From: Pseudomonas sp. ok272
GTDB taxonomy: Bacteria; Pseudomonadota; Gammaproteobacteria; Pseudomonadales; Pseudomonadaceae
Direction of reading: 5' to 3'
Assembly (NCBI RefSeq): GCF_900109995.1
Contig: NZ_FOCB01000004.1
Span: forward strand, 62,001-126,000
DNA: 64,000 bases
Position numbers and translations under genes: made by a program. This document shows positions 18,925 through 27,413 of this stretch, in pieces. Under the pieces are notes generated by a model. The model was not told where the DNA came from, did not search any database, and saw only the letters and a list, made by a program, of their open reading frames with translations. Every line of letters starts with the position of its first letter. The first letter of the stretch is position 1.

Positions 18925-20004
18925 ATGACTGCTATCCACATCAAATTCCCGGCCCTGACCCTCAAGGCCGGCCCACGGGCCTTCAAGCAGATTCGTGAGA
19001 ACGGATTGAGCGCCCTGGACGTCGGCACCCTGCCCGGTGCCGCCGGTGGCCCCAAGGCCCTGGGCATCCAGGGCCTGGACCTGGCGCTGTTCGGTGGCTG
19101 GCTGCCGGCTGCCCCGCGGGAACGCTCGCTGATCGGCGCCTCGGTGGGCTCCTGGCGCTTCGCCAGCGCCTGCTTGCCGGACGCCGCCGAGGGCCTCAAA
19201 CGCCTCGGCGAGCTGTACAACGCCCAGACCTTTGCCAAGGGCGTGACCATGGCGCAAATCAGCCAGAGTTCCCAGCGCATGCTGGATGAGCTGCTCGACG
19301 GCCGTGATGCGCAGTTGCTGGCCAACCCGCTCTATCGCCTGAACATCATGGTGGTCAAAAGCCACGGCCTGCTGGCCGACGACCATCGCGCTCGACTGGG
19401 TCTCGGGCTGTCGTCCGTGATCGCCGACAATCTGCGCGGTCGCTCGCGCCTGGCGCGGCACTTCGAACGGCTGATCGTCCACGACCCACGCCTGGCTCCG
19501 CCGCTCAATGCCCTCAACGACTTCCCTTCGCGCTTCGTGCCCCTCAATGCCGGCAACCTGCGCCAGGCCCTGCTGGCCTCGGGCTCGATCCCGATGGTCA
19601 TGCAAGGCGTGCGCGACCTGCCTGGCGCCGGCGCCGGGACCTTCCGCGACGGCGGCCTGCTGGACTACCACCTCGACCTGCCCTACAGCGGCGACGACAT
19701 CGTGCTCTACCCGCACTTCACCGACCGGGTGATCCCCGGCTGGTTCGACAAGACCCTGCCCTGGCGCCGCGCCTGCACCGCTCGCCTGCACAACGTGTTG
19801 CTGGTGGCCCCGTCCAAGGCCTACCTGGCGCGCCTGCCCTATGGAAAACTGCCCGACCGTAACGACTTCAAGCGCTTCATCAACGACCCGGCCGGTCGCC
19901 AGGCGTATTGGAAGACCGCCATGGACGAAAGCCAGCGCCTGGGGGATGAGTTTCTCGAACTCGCCGCCGGCGGGCGCCTGGGCGAACATCTGCTGACCCT
20001 TTAG
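18925..20004 (+). CDS. Patatin-like phospholipase family protein
   Basis: A 359-residue protein with the patatin Ser-Asp dyad. The nucleophile elbow is GASVGSWR (GxSxG, about residues 73-77) and the aspartate lies in DGGLLDYH (about residues 236-243). The Gly-rich oxyanion loop is unusual for the family (LPGAAGGPKALG). It is expected to hydrolyse lipid acyl esters. There is no signal peptide. The start at 18925 has gagg upstream. It is divergent from the PepSY/two-component operon with a 137-bp spacer. Confidence 0.78.
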   Translation: MTAIHIKFPALTLKAGPRAFKQIRENGLSALDVGTLPGAAGGPKALGIQGLDLALFGGWLPAAPRERSLIGASVGSWRFASACLPDAAEGLKRLGELYNAQTFAKGVTMAQISQSSQRMLDELLDGRDAQLLANPLYRLNIMVVKSHGLLADDHRARLGLGLSSVIADNLRGRSRLARHFERLIVHDPRLAPPLNALNDFPSRFVPLNAGNLRQALLASGSIPMVMQGVRDLPGAGAGTFRDGGLLDYHLDLPYSGDDIVLYPHFTDRVIPGWFDKTLPWRRACTARLHNVLLVAPSKAYLARLPYGKLPDRNDFKRFINDPAGRQAYWKTAMDESQRLGDEFLELAAGGRLGEHLLTL

Positions 20005-20098
20005 TCAGGCTTTTCCCACACACGCTATTTCTAGCTGGTAGACTCGCGGCCTGCCCCATCGCCGCGGGCGATAGCCACCTGATAGAGCTCAAAACACT

Positions 20099-20455
20099 GT
20101 GGAAATCTTCAAAGAATTTACCTTCGAATCCGCCCACCGCCTGCCTCACGTCCCGGATGGCCACAAGTGCGGGCGCCTGCACGGTCACTCGTTCAAGGTG
20201 GCGATTCACCTGAGCGGCGACCTCGATCCGCACACCGGCTGGATCCGTGACTTCTCGGAAATCAAGGCAATCTTCAAGCCGCTCTACGAGCGCCTGGACC
20301 ACAACTACCTGAACGACATCCCGGGCCTTGAGAACCCGACCAGCGAAGTGCTGGCCCAGTTCATCTGGCAGGAACTCAAGCCCCTGCTGCCTGAACTCAG
20401 CGCGATCCGCATCCACGAGACCTGCACCAGCGGTTGCATCTATCGCGGCGAGTAA
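20099..20455 (+). CDS. queD: 6-carboxy-5,6,7,8-tetrahydropterin synthase QueD
   Basis: A 118-residue enzyme of queuosine (7-deazaguanine) biosynthesis that converts dihydroneopterin triphosphate to 6-carboxytetrahydropterin. Zinc ligands and catalytic Cys appear in FESAHRLP and CGRLHGHSF, and the C-terminal catalytic Glu in HETCTSGC. The start codon is GTG at 20099. The length is typical. A strong terminator follows, so the gene is a single unit. Confidence 0.92.
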   Translation: MEIFKEFTFESAHRLPHVPDGHKCGRLHGHSFKVAIHLSGDLDPHTGWIRDFSEIKAIFKPLYERLDHNYLNDIPGLENPTSEVLAQFIWQELKPLLPELSAIRIHETCTSGCIYRGE

Positions 20456-20467
20456 CGAGCGCCCCCC

Positions 20468-20496
20468 AAAAAACCACCTGCCCCGGTGGTTTTTTT
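20468..20496 (+). terminator. queD terminator
   Basis: ccacc (20474-20478) pairs with ggtgg (20485-20489), extended by an A tract before and a run of eight T after. Confidence 0.88.
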
Positions 20497-20551
20497 GTGC
20501 CTATGATTCACCCATTGAACGGCGCCATCGACTGACCAAAGGACCCGCCCC

Positions 20552-21799
20552 ATGCACATCATCAACGCCCGCCTGCGCCACCATGACGGCCTGTATGAAC
20601 TGCACCTGGCAAACGGCCTGATCGCCAGCATCGCCCGCCAGACCGAGGCCCCGACCCTGGGCCCCGAGGACCTGGATGCCGCCGGCAACCTGGTGGTGCC
20701 GCCCTTCGTCGAGCCGCACATCCACCTCGACGCCACACTGACGGCCGGCGAACCGCGCTGGAACATGAGCGGCACCTTGTTCGAAGGCATCGAGTGCTGG
20801 GGCGAACGCAAGGCCACCATCACCCTGGAAGACACCAAGGCCCGGGCGAAAAAAACCATCGACACCCTGGCCGCCCACGGCATCCAGCACGTGCGCACCC
20901 ACGTCGACGTCACCGACCCGCAACTGACCGCACTCAAGGCCATGCTCGAAGTGCGCGAGGAAAGCCGGCACCTGATCGACCTGCAAATCGTCGCCTTCCC
21001 CCAGGAGGGCATCGAGTCCTACCGCAACGGCCGCGAACTGATGACCGAGGCCATCGCCCTGGGCGCCGACGTGGTCGGCGGCATCCCGCACTTCGAGTAC
21101 ACCCGCGACCAGGGCGTCAGCTCAATCAAGTTCCTGATGGACCTGGCCGAACGCACCGGCTGCCTGGTGGACGTGCACTGCGACGAAACCGACGACCCGC
21201 ACTCGCGCTTCCTCGAAGTGCTGGCCGAAGAAGCCCGCCGCCGCGACATGGGCTCGCGGGTGACCGCCAGCCACACCACCGCCATGGGCTCCTACGACAA
21301 CGCCTACTGCGCCAAGCTGTTTCGCCTGCTCAAGGCGTCGGGGATCAGCTTCGTCTCCTGCCCCACCGAAAGCATCCACCTGCAAGGACGCTTCGACACC
21401 TTCCCCAAGCGCCGTGGCGTAACTCGGGTCAACGAACTGCTCGAAGCCGGGATGAACGTGTGCTTTGGCCAGGACTCCATCGTCGACCCGTGGTACCCGC
21501 TGGGCAACGGCAACATCCTGCGGGTGCTCGAAGCGGGCCTGCACATCTGCCACATGCTCGGCTACCGCAACCTGCAAAGCGCCCTGGACCTGGTGACCGA
21601 CAACAGCGCCAAGGCCATGGCCCTGGGCGAACGCTACGGGCTGGAGCCAGGACGGCCGGCCAACCTGCTGATCCTCTCGGCCGACAGCGACTACGAATTG
21701 ATCCGCAGCCAGGGTTTGCCGCTGTACTCGATCCGCGCGGGGAACGTGTTGATGAAGCGGGAGATGGCGGTGGTGCAGATGGTTGGCTCGGCTCGTTAG
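20552..21799 (+). CDS. codA: Cytosine deaminase
   Basis: A 415-residue amidohydrolase that deaminates cytosine to uracil for pyrimidine salvage. Metal ligands are visible: HIHLD (about residues 57-61), DVHCDETDD (about 206-214), SHTTAM, and FGQDSIVDPW with the catalytic Asp. Length and motifs match E. coli CodA. The start has aagga upstream. No cytosine permease (codB) is adjacent. A long repeat block follows. Confidence 0.88.
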   Translation: MHIINARLRHHDGLYELHLANGLIASIARQTEAPTLGPEDLDAAGNLVVPPFVEPHIHLDATLTAGEPRWNMSGTLFEGIECWGERKATITLEDTKARAKKTIDTLAAHGIQHVRTHVDVTDPQLTALKAMLEVREESRHLIDLQIVAFPQEGIESYRNGRELMTEAIALGADVVGGIPHFEYTRDQGVSSIKFLMDLAERTGCLVDVHCDETDDPHSRFLEVLAEEARRRDMGSRVTASHTTAMGSYDNAYCAKLFRLLKASGISFVSCPTESIHLQGRFDTFPKRRGVTRVNELLEAGMNVCFGQDSIVDPWYPLGNGNILRVLEAGLHICHMLGYRNLQSALDLVTDNSAKAMALGERYGLEPGRPANLLILSADSDYELIRSQGLPLYSIRAGNVLMKREMAVVQMVGSAR

Positions 21800-22400
21800 G
21801 TCATGTGACCTGCCGGGCCCCATCGCGGGCAAGCCCACACCACCCTGGTCCACGGTGAACACCCATCCCGTGTCAGGCCCGGATTTCTTGTAGGAGCGAG
21901 GCTTGCCTGCGAAGGCGGTAAACCTGGCGACATTGATGTTGGATGGACTGGCCGGTTCGCGGGCAAGCCTCGCTCCTACGGACTCAACCCAGATTCCTGT
22001 GGGAGCGAGACCGGCTTGCCGGCGATGGCGGTGACGAGCGGCATGGCTAAGACAGTTGCTCCCACAGATTACGAGTCGTTCGCGCCGTTGCGTTCAACTC
22101 AGTCAATGTGGAAGCGGGCTTGCCCTAATGCCAGTCAGTTAAGCGAAACCCGCGTGGGAGCGAGCCTGCTCGCGATAGCAGTAGGTCAGTCAACGGAGAT
22201 GTTGGCTGTGTTGCCGTCTTCGCGAACAGGCTCGCTCCCACAGGTTTGGCGCCTTAACTGACTGGCATTAGGGCTTGCCCGCGATGACGATCGTGAAACC
22301 TCACCATATCCAACTCGCTGCCCCAAGGTCGTCTGATGGTCCTTGATGTGCAAGGATGTGGCCCTGTTTGCTGCATCCACCCACAGGCCCAGGATTGTTC
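21800..22400. other. 600-bp intergenic repeat block
   Basis: Between codA and an MFS gene. From left to right: a degenerate REP (21822-21838), the spacer module caccctggtccacgg (from 21841), a REP doublet (21892-21982) separated by about 50 bp, a single REP (22001-22024), then a REP core (22111-22122 and 22274-22290) split by a 151-bp inverted-repeat element. No coding sequence is supported. Confidence 0.75.
22123..22273 (+). mobile_element. 151-bp MITE-like element with nested REP doublet
   Basis: Perfect 21-bp terminal inverted repeats lie at 22123-22143 (ccctaatgccagtcagttaa...) and 22253-22273. Flanks show cttg directly repeated (22119-22122 and 22274-22277), consistent with a 4-bp target duplication inside a REP core that would otherwise read gcgggcttgcccgc. 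The interior is a complete REP doublet. No coding capacity. Confidence 0.8.
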
Positions 22401-23552
22401 ATGACCGCGATCACCCCACCCGCCACGACGCGTCCCGGGCGTCTGGAGCAGATGTCGACACGTATCGCGTTCTTCATCGCCGGCATCGGCATTGCCGCGT
22501 GGGCGCCGCTGGTGCCGTACGCCAAGGCGCGGGCTGGGCTGGATGACGGCACCCTCGGCTTGCTGCTGTTGAGCCTGGGGGGCGGCTCGATTCTGGCGAT
22601 GCCGATCGCCGGGGTGTTGGCCTCGCGGTTTGGCATTCGACGGGTGGCCAGCGTTGGAATCCTGTTGATCTGCGCCGCCTTGCCGCTGCTGGCCACGGTG
22701 TCGTCTGCAGCGCTGCTGGTTGGCGTGTTGTTCATGTTTGGCGCAGGGCTGGGTACGGTGGATTCAACGGTCAACGTGCAAGCCGTGATCGTTGAGAGGG
22801 CCAGTGGCCGCACGATGATGTCGGGGTTTCACGGGTTGTTCAGCCTGGGTGGAATCGTCGGCGCGGCGGGGGTCAGCGCCCTGCTCGGCCTCGGCATGTC
22901 GCCGCTGGGCGCCGTCGGCGTGGTAATCGCGGTCGTGCTGCTGGCCTTGTTCAAGGCCGTCCCTCACCTGCTGCCCTACGGCAGCGAGCGTTCGGGACCG
23001 GCGTTTGCCGTGCCCCATGGCGTGGTGCTGCTGATCGGCTGCCTGTGCTTCGTCGTGTTCCTCGCCGAAGGCGCGGTGCTGGACTGGAGCGCGGTGTTCC
23101 TGACGGCCGAGCGCAACATCGACACCGCCTATGCCGGGCTCGGCTATGCCGCATTTGCTTTGACCATGACAGTCGGACGACTGACCGGCGATGCCATCGT
23201 GCGCACGTTGGGCGCTACCAAAGTGATTGTGCTCGGTGGCCTGACCGCTGCGGTCGGCCTGGCACTGGTCACACTGGCGCCGGCCTGGGAGGTGACGTTG
23301 CTCGGCTTCGCATTGGTGGGGGTTGGCTGCTCGAACATCGTGCCGGTGCTGTACACCGCCGTGGGCAAGCAAAAGGTCATGCCCGAGCATATCGCCGTGC
23401 CAGCCATCACCACCCTGGGTTATGCGGGGATTCTCGCGGGGCCCGCGGTGATCGGCTTCATCGCACATGGCAGCAGCTTGAGCTTCGCCTTCGGCGTGAT
23501 CGCGCTGTTGCTGGTGGTCGTTGCGGCCAGTGGCCGGGTGTTGAAAACCTGA
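22401..23552 (+). CDS. MFS transporter (YbjJ-like)
   Basis: A 383-residue transporter with about twelve spans. The N-terminal helix and motif A-like region (ASRFGIRRVASVG) and the FHGLFSLGGIVGAAG segment resemble the YbjJ/fucose-permease-like branch of the superfamily. The substrate is unknown. The ATG at 22401 follows agga. The gene is isolated, with a large repeat block upstream that must contain its promoter. Confidence 0.75.
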   Translation: MTAITPPATTRPGRLEQMSTRIAFFIAGIGIAAWAPLVPYAKARAGLDDGTLGLLLLSLGGGSILAMPIAGVLASRFGIRRVASVGILLICAALPLLATVSSAALLVGVLFMFGAGLGTVDSTVNVQAVIVERASGRTMMSGFHGLFSLGGIVGAAGVSALLGLGMSPLGAVGVVIAVVLLALFKAVPHLLPYGSERSGPAFAVPHGVVLLIGCLCFVVFLAEGAVLDWSAVFLTAERNIDTAYAGLGYAAFALTMTVGRLTGDAIVRTLGATKVIVLGGLTAAVGLALVTLAPAWEVTLLGFALVGVGCSNIVPVLYTAVGKQKVMPEHIAVPAITTLGYAGILAGPAVIGFIAHGSSLSFAFGVIALLLVVVAASGRVLKT

Positions 23553-23688
23553 GCCAGCGCTCTTGGCGCTTCGCAGGTGTGCAGAACACTATCCGACCAA
23601 CGGTGCCGTCTACTGTCATTTCTGACAGTAGACGCACGTTACCCGCGCACTCATCCTGATTCGCAGTGTTCACATCAGGATCATCATC

Positions 23689-25040
23689 ATGCATCGCACC
23701 CTCTGCACGAGCGCATTCGCGCTACTGTTCACGGGACTGATGAATACGGCCCCCGCCGCCAGCACGCTCATCGGCAAACAACAGGATTGGGGCGAAGGGA
23801 CGCCTAACTTTTCTCCGGCACAGCCACTGAGTAACCGTGAAGGACGCTACGATCATTGGCGGTCAATCGGCCGAGTCAGTCTCCAGCAAGGCCTGACCTG
23901 CTCAGGCACGCTGATTGATACGCGCTATGCACCCAATGGCCTGGACGGGCCTGCCTATGTGCTGACATCAGGGCATTGCAACAACCTGAATCCCGACATC
24001 GTTCTCGAAAACGTCGCCGCTAAAGGTAGCGTTTCCTTCAACTATTTTTTCGATACCGCCGAACACACCCAGTCTTACTTCATTACCAACATCAACTGGA
24101 GCACCATCCGCGGGCAAGACATTTCAGTTGTTGAACTCGACAACACCCTCGGGCAACTGCTCAACGATGGCATTACCCCGCTGAAGTTGGCCAGCCTGCC
24201 GTTGCCCCAAGGTCGCGATACGTTGATTGTCGGGGCAGCGGACTGTCCCGGTGCAGCACTGGCGCGCCGTGTGAAGTCGTCAATGGCCAGGTGAACAAAG
24301 CCTTGGATACCAACTACGCCACACCAGTGTCTGGGGTGTCCGAGTGCTTTGTGCAAGGGCGATTCAATCGCCGCAATGGGGCCTGTAGCTTGGGGCCTGC
24401 CTTTACGTTCGAACCGCCTCAACTGGGCAACCACCATATCAAGCTGGAACGTGATGACACCGGCGCGGTTATCCCTTGGCAATGGGTTGAGACCTTTGCC
24501 GTCAACCGTCCTTACTACCGATTTAAGTACACACGAACGCTGGCAGACTGCCGCGAAGCCGGCAACTACAGTGAACCCATCGCCAGCCATGAAAGCGGGA
24601 AGGATGAACTCATCCGGGACGTCCGGGACGGTGCAGGCATGTACGTGCTATGCGTCATGGGCCAGGACCAAAAAACCAGTGTTCCCGGGCAATGGGATGC
24701 ACGAAACGCCAGGGTCTACTGGCGATGGATGATGGAGGGGCCCAACCAGACGGTTCCGCTCTATAACATTACTCAAGCGGATCCCTTGTCCTTCGACATT
24801 AGAGCCTTCCCCGTCAACCCTGACCTGGACGCTTATCAGTACCGGTACAAGGCGGGGCCGCCTGGCTCGACCCACTGCCAGGACGCTGCACAGTACAACC
24901 CGGTTCACGGTTCAACCGGACAGTTTCACGTTTCTGTCGAGCATGGCCCGATGAAGGTTTGCCTGAAGTCAGCGGACCTGGCGGGCAATCCATCGCCCAT
25001 TGCCGAGTTTGTGGTTCCCCCAGCCGTGTCGAACCGGTAG
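23689..25040 (+). pseudogene. Broken trypsin-like serine protease gene
   Basis: Two frames belong to one former gene. Frame 1 (23689-24294) encodes a signal peptide (to about residue 24) and the first half of a trypsin-like domain with the His motif (LTSGHCNN) and the Asp motif (GQDISVVELD). Frame 2 (about 24252-25040) encodes the segment CEVVNGQVNKALDTNY and a C-terminal domain of about 240 residues. The Ser motif (GxSG) that should lie between them is absent, and the frames are out of phase, which indicates an internal deletion plus frameshift rather than a single-base error. Inactive as a protease. Confidence 0.75.
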
Positions 25041-25079
25041 GCGCGAGCCCGGTCCGCGAACCGCTCTCAACGCAGAGGA

Positions 25080-26005
25080 TCAGAACCCAACGCTGGCCTG
25101 GACGAAGAAGGTCCGCGGCGCGCCGACGTACATCCCCGCGTTGTTGTCGCTGGAGCGGGTGAAGTACTGCTTGTCGAACACGTTCTTGACCCCGGCACCC
25201 AACTTCAGGTTCGACAGTTGCGCGCCGAAGTCATAGCCGCCGCGTACGTTCCAGGTCACGTAGCCCGGGATGTCGCCGTACTGACCATCGGCGCTGCCCT
25301 CGGTGATGTAGTTGCCGGTGAAACTGCCGCTGGCTTTCATCCCGGTACCCGGTGAGCGTTGTTTGGATTGGGCGAACGCATCGACGTTCCAGGTCCAGCG
25401 GTTGATGTCGTAACGCAGGCCGGCCGTGGCCACCTGGCGCGAATAGAACGGCAGGTCGCGGCCCCACGCCTCATCGTTGTAGCGCGTACCGATCTCGTAG
25501 GTCTTGGCCTTTTCCGGGTTCAGCCCGCTGGCGGTCTGGTCGCCCGAGCCGCCCTGGCCCAGCTGGAAGTACTGCAAGGCGCCGAACGAGGTCTCGAAGT
25601 TGGCGAACAGCTTCCAGGCATCGGACAGGTGATACATCACGCTTTGGGCCGGCAGCGGTTCGTGGCGTCGTAGTAGTGGAAGTTCAGCGAGAAATCGTCG
25701 ACATCGGTCGGCGCCCAGTGCGTCTTGAGGATCACGTCACTGATGTCGTTGTCGGCGGTGCCGCCCAGGAAGGCCGTGTCGATATGCTTCCAGCCACCGT
25801 GCCGGGACGTCTCCAGGGTGGTGCCGATTTCACCGGTGGCTTTCTCCGGGATCGCGCGGGTGACGAAGTTGATCACCCCGCCGACGTTCTGTGGCCCATA
25901 GCGCACGGATCCCGCGCCGCGCACCACATCGATGCTTGCCGGAGGAGATCGGCGCCATCGACAACTGCGGCTCCTGTGCCGGCACTGGCGCGACAGCACG
26001 CCGAC
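25080..26005 (-). pseudogene. FecA-type TonB-dependent receptor remnant
   Basis: Fragments of a ferric-citrate-type outer-membrane receptor survive in at least three frames. The 5' piece (about 25945-25990) reads PQLSMAPISSG, the next (about 25640-25940) reads IDVVRGAGSVRYGPQNVGG and LETSRHGGWKHIDTAFLGG, and the last (25080-25640) is the C-terminal barrel ending VYVGAPRT-like in GMYVGAPRTFFVQASVGF. The N-terminal signal/TonB region, a segment after TADN, and most of the central barrel are deleted. It cannot make a working receptor. Confidence 0.8.
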
Positions 26006-26076
26006 ATAAAGTGGTGTTGTCGTTTCGCCCTTGTTAGATTCTCGTGCCTACTGATCCCAACAAGGAAAGTTCTCTG

Positions 26077-26469
26077 ATGAAGCTCGGCTACCTGATCACC
26101 TACGTCCCCGACGTGCGCGCGTCCCTCGATTTTTTCTCCACCGCGTTCGGCCTTGACGTGCGCTTTGTCCACGAGTCCGGCACCTATGGCGAGCTGGAAA
26201 CCGGCGAGACCGCCCTGGCCTTCGCCGCCGATGAGCTGGCCGAGCAGAACTTCCACGGCGGGCACGTCTCGGCCCATGCGTCGATCAAACCGCTGGGCAT
26301 GGAAGTGGCGTTGGTCACCGACGATGTGCCGGCTGCGCATGCCAAGGCCCTGCAGGCCGGCGCCACCGAAATCGCCCAGCCCGTCCGCAAACCGTGGGGG
26401 CAAGTCGTGTCCTACGTGCGTTGCCCGGACGGCATATTGGTCGAGCTGTGCTCGCCGATAGGCGGATGA
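26077..26469 (+). CDS. VOC family protein (glyoxalase/bleomycin-resistance fold)
   Basis: A 130-residue vicinal-oxygen-chelate protein. The two beta-alpha-beta-beta-beta units are recognisable from YVPDVRASLDFFSTAFGLD and VALVTDDVPAAHAKALQAG, ending in the metal-ligand strand PDGILVELCSPIG. Members bind metals and act as glyoxalases, dioxygenases or drug-binding proteins; no specific activity can be assigned. The ATG at 26077 follows aaggaa. It lies 15 bp before the GFA-family gene and may be co-transcribed. Confidence 0.8.
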   Translation: MKLGYLITYVPDVRASLDFFSTAFGLDVRFVHESGTYGELETGETALAFAADELAEQNFHGGHVSAHASIKPLGMEVALVTDDVPAAHAKALQAGATEIAQPVRKPWGQVVSYVRCPDGILVELCSPIGG

Positions 26470-26484
26470 CTCAGGAGAGCGACC

Positions 26485-26793
26485 ATGCAACACACCACCT
26501 ATCACGGCGGCTGCCTGTGCGGCTGGATTCGCTTTGCCGCCCTGGGCCCGGCAGACAACCCCCACACCTGCGAATGCCGGTTCTGCCAGCAGCACACCGG
26601 CGCCCTCAGCGCGCCCTGGGTCGAGTTCCCTCGCGAGCGCGTGACCTGGACCGGCGAAGGCGGCATGCCGGCGACGTTCCGCTCATCGGACTACTCCAGC
26701 CGCGCGTTCTGCCCTCGGTGTGGCAGCTCCATCGGGGCGATTGACGATGCGCCGACGGTGGCGCTGTTGTTGGGCGGGTTTGATCAGCGTTGA
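26485..26793 (+). CDS. GFA family protein, apparently C-terminally shortened
   Basis: A 102-residue protein with the Zn-binding CENP-V/GFA fold: GGCLCGWIRF, CECRFCQQHTG and FCPRCGSSIG carry the seven Cys. The family is named for glutathione-dependent formaldehyde-activating enzyme, but most members have unknown substrates. Usual members run to about 130 residues; this one stops at LGGFDQR, where others continue with a Pro/His/Trp-containing tail. It may be a truncated, decaying copy. A strong aggag ribosome-binding site precedes the ATG. Confidence 0.72.
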   Translation: MQHTTYHGGCLCGWIRFAALGPADNPHTCECRFCQQHTGALSAPWVEFPRERVTWTGEGGMPATFRSSDYSSRAFCPRCGSSIGAIDDAPTVALLLGGFDQR

Positions 26794-26801
26794 GGGGCAC
26801 T

Positions 26802-27413
26802 TCAAGGCTTTACCCACGGTCTGGCAAGACCTAGCGTGATGAGATAGCGCTCTTGTGTCGGGTGTCTGTCGTCCTTGAAACGGCGAACCCCCAACCTAAT
26901 CTGATACTGCTCACCCGCATGCCAGTAGGTCTTCCCCCCTCTCCTTACATTCTGTAACTGGGCACGCCATTGGGGGGTGTCGGCAAACGCTGGAAAGTCC
27001 GGCCGGGTAACGCTCCAGCCGCCTTGGCGCCATTGTTCCTGCAAGTCCAGTACAACCTTTAGCGTGTCGTCGAGTAGCAGGGGTTCGATTTGGGGGGACA
27101 TGCGGACATTTTTAACTAGCCCATCTTTCGTGAAGGTCACGGAAAAGTAGCGAGCCACCGGAGTCACAAACCCATATTGCAGATCAATGAAACGCAGGCG
27201 GGCGCCTGCCTGCGGTAGTCGCCCCCAAAAGGTTCCTGGAATGACTGGCTCTATGGTCGCACTGGAGCGCTGGCGCATGTCGTCCCAAGGCTCACCAATC
27301 ACCAGCGCGATTTCCTTTTCCGATTGCGTTGCAATCACGATCAGGGCTAGCAGGACAGCAACTGCCAGCACCAATGCACCGCGGCGCCACCCCATACGAA
27401 CGAGCCGCTTCAT
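26802..27413 (-). CDS. Putative immunity protein to the PAAR effector
   Basis: A 203-residue protein with one N-terminal membrane span (about residues 13-29) and a periplasmic domain of about 170 residues. No known family is recognised. Its ATG overlaps the stop of the PAAR-domain gene (ATGA), the arrangement expected for an effector-immunity pair. An inner-membrane anchor with periplasmic domain would fit protection against a toxin acting in the periplasm or membrane. The assignment is by context only. Confidence 0.55.
   Translation of the reverse strand: MKRLVRMGWRRGALVLAVAVLLALIVIATQSEKEIALVIGEPWDDMRQRSSATIEPVIPGTFWGRLPQAGARLRFIDLQYGFVTPVARYFSVTFTKDGLVKNVRMSPQIEPLLLDDTLKVVLDLQEQWRQGGWSVTRPDFPAFADTPQWRAQLQNVRRGGKTYWHAGEQYQIRLGVRRFKDDRHPTQERYLITLGLARPWVKP

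Noticed and set aside
20005..20098. preQ1 riboswitch upstream of queD
   Set aside because: The 94-bp spacer has a short GC stem but no preQ1 core that I can recognise.
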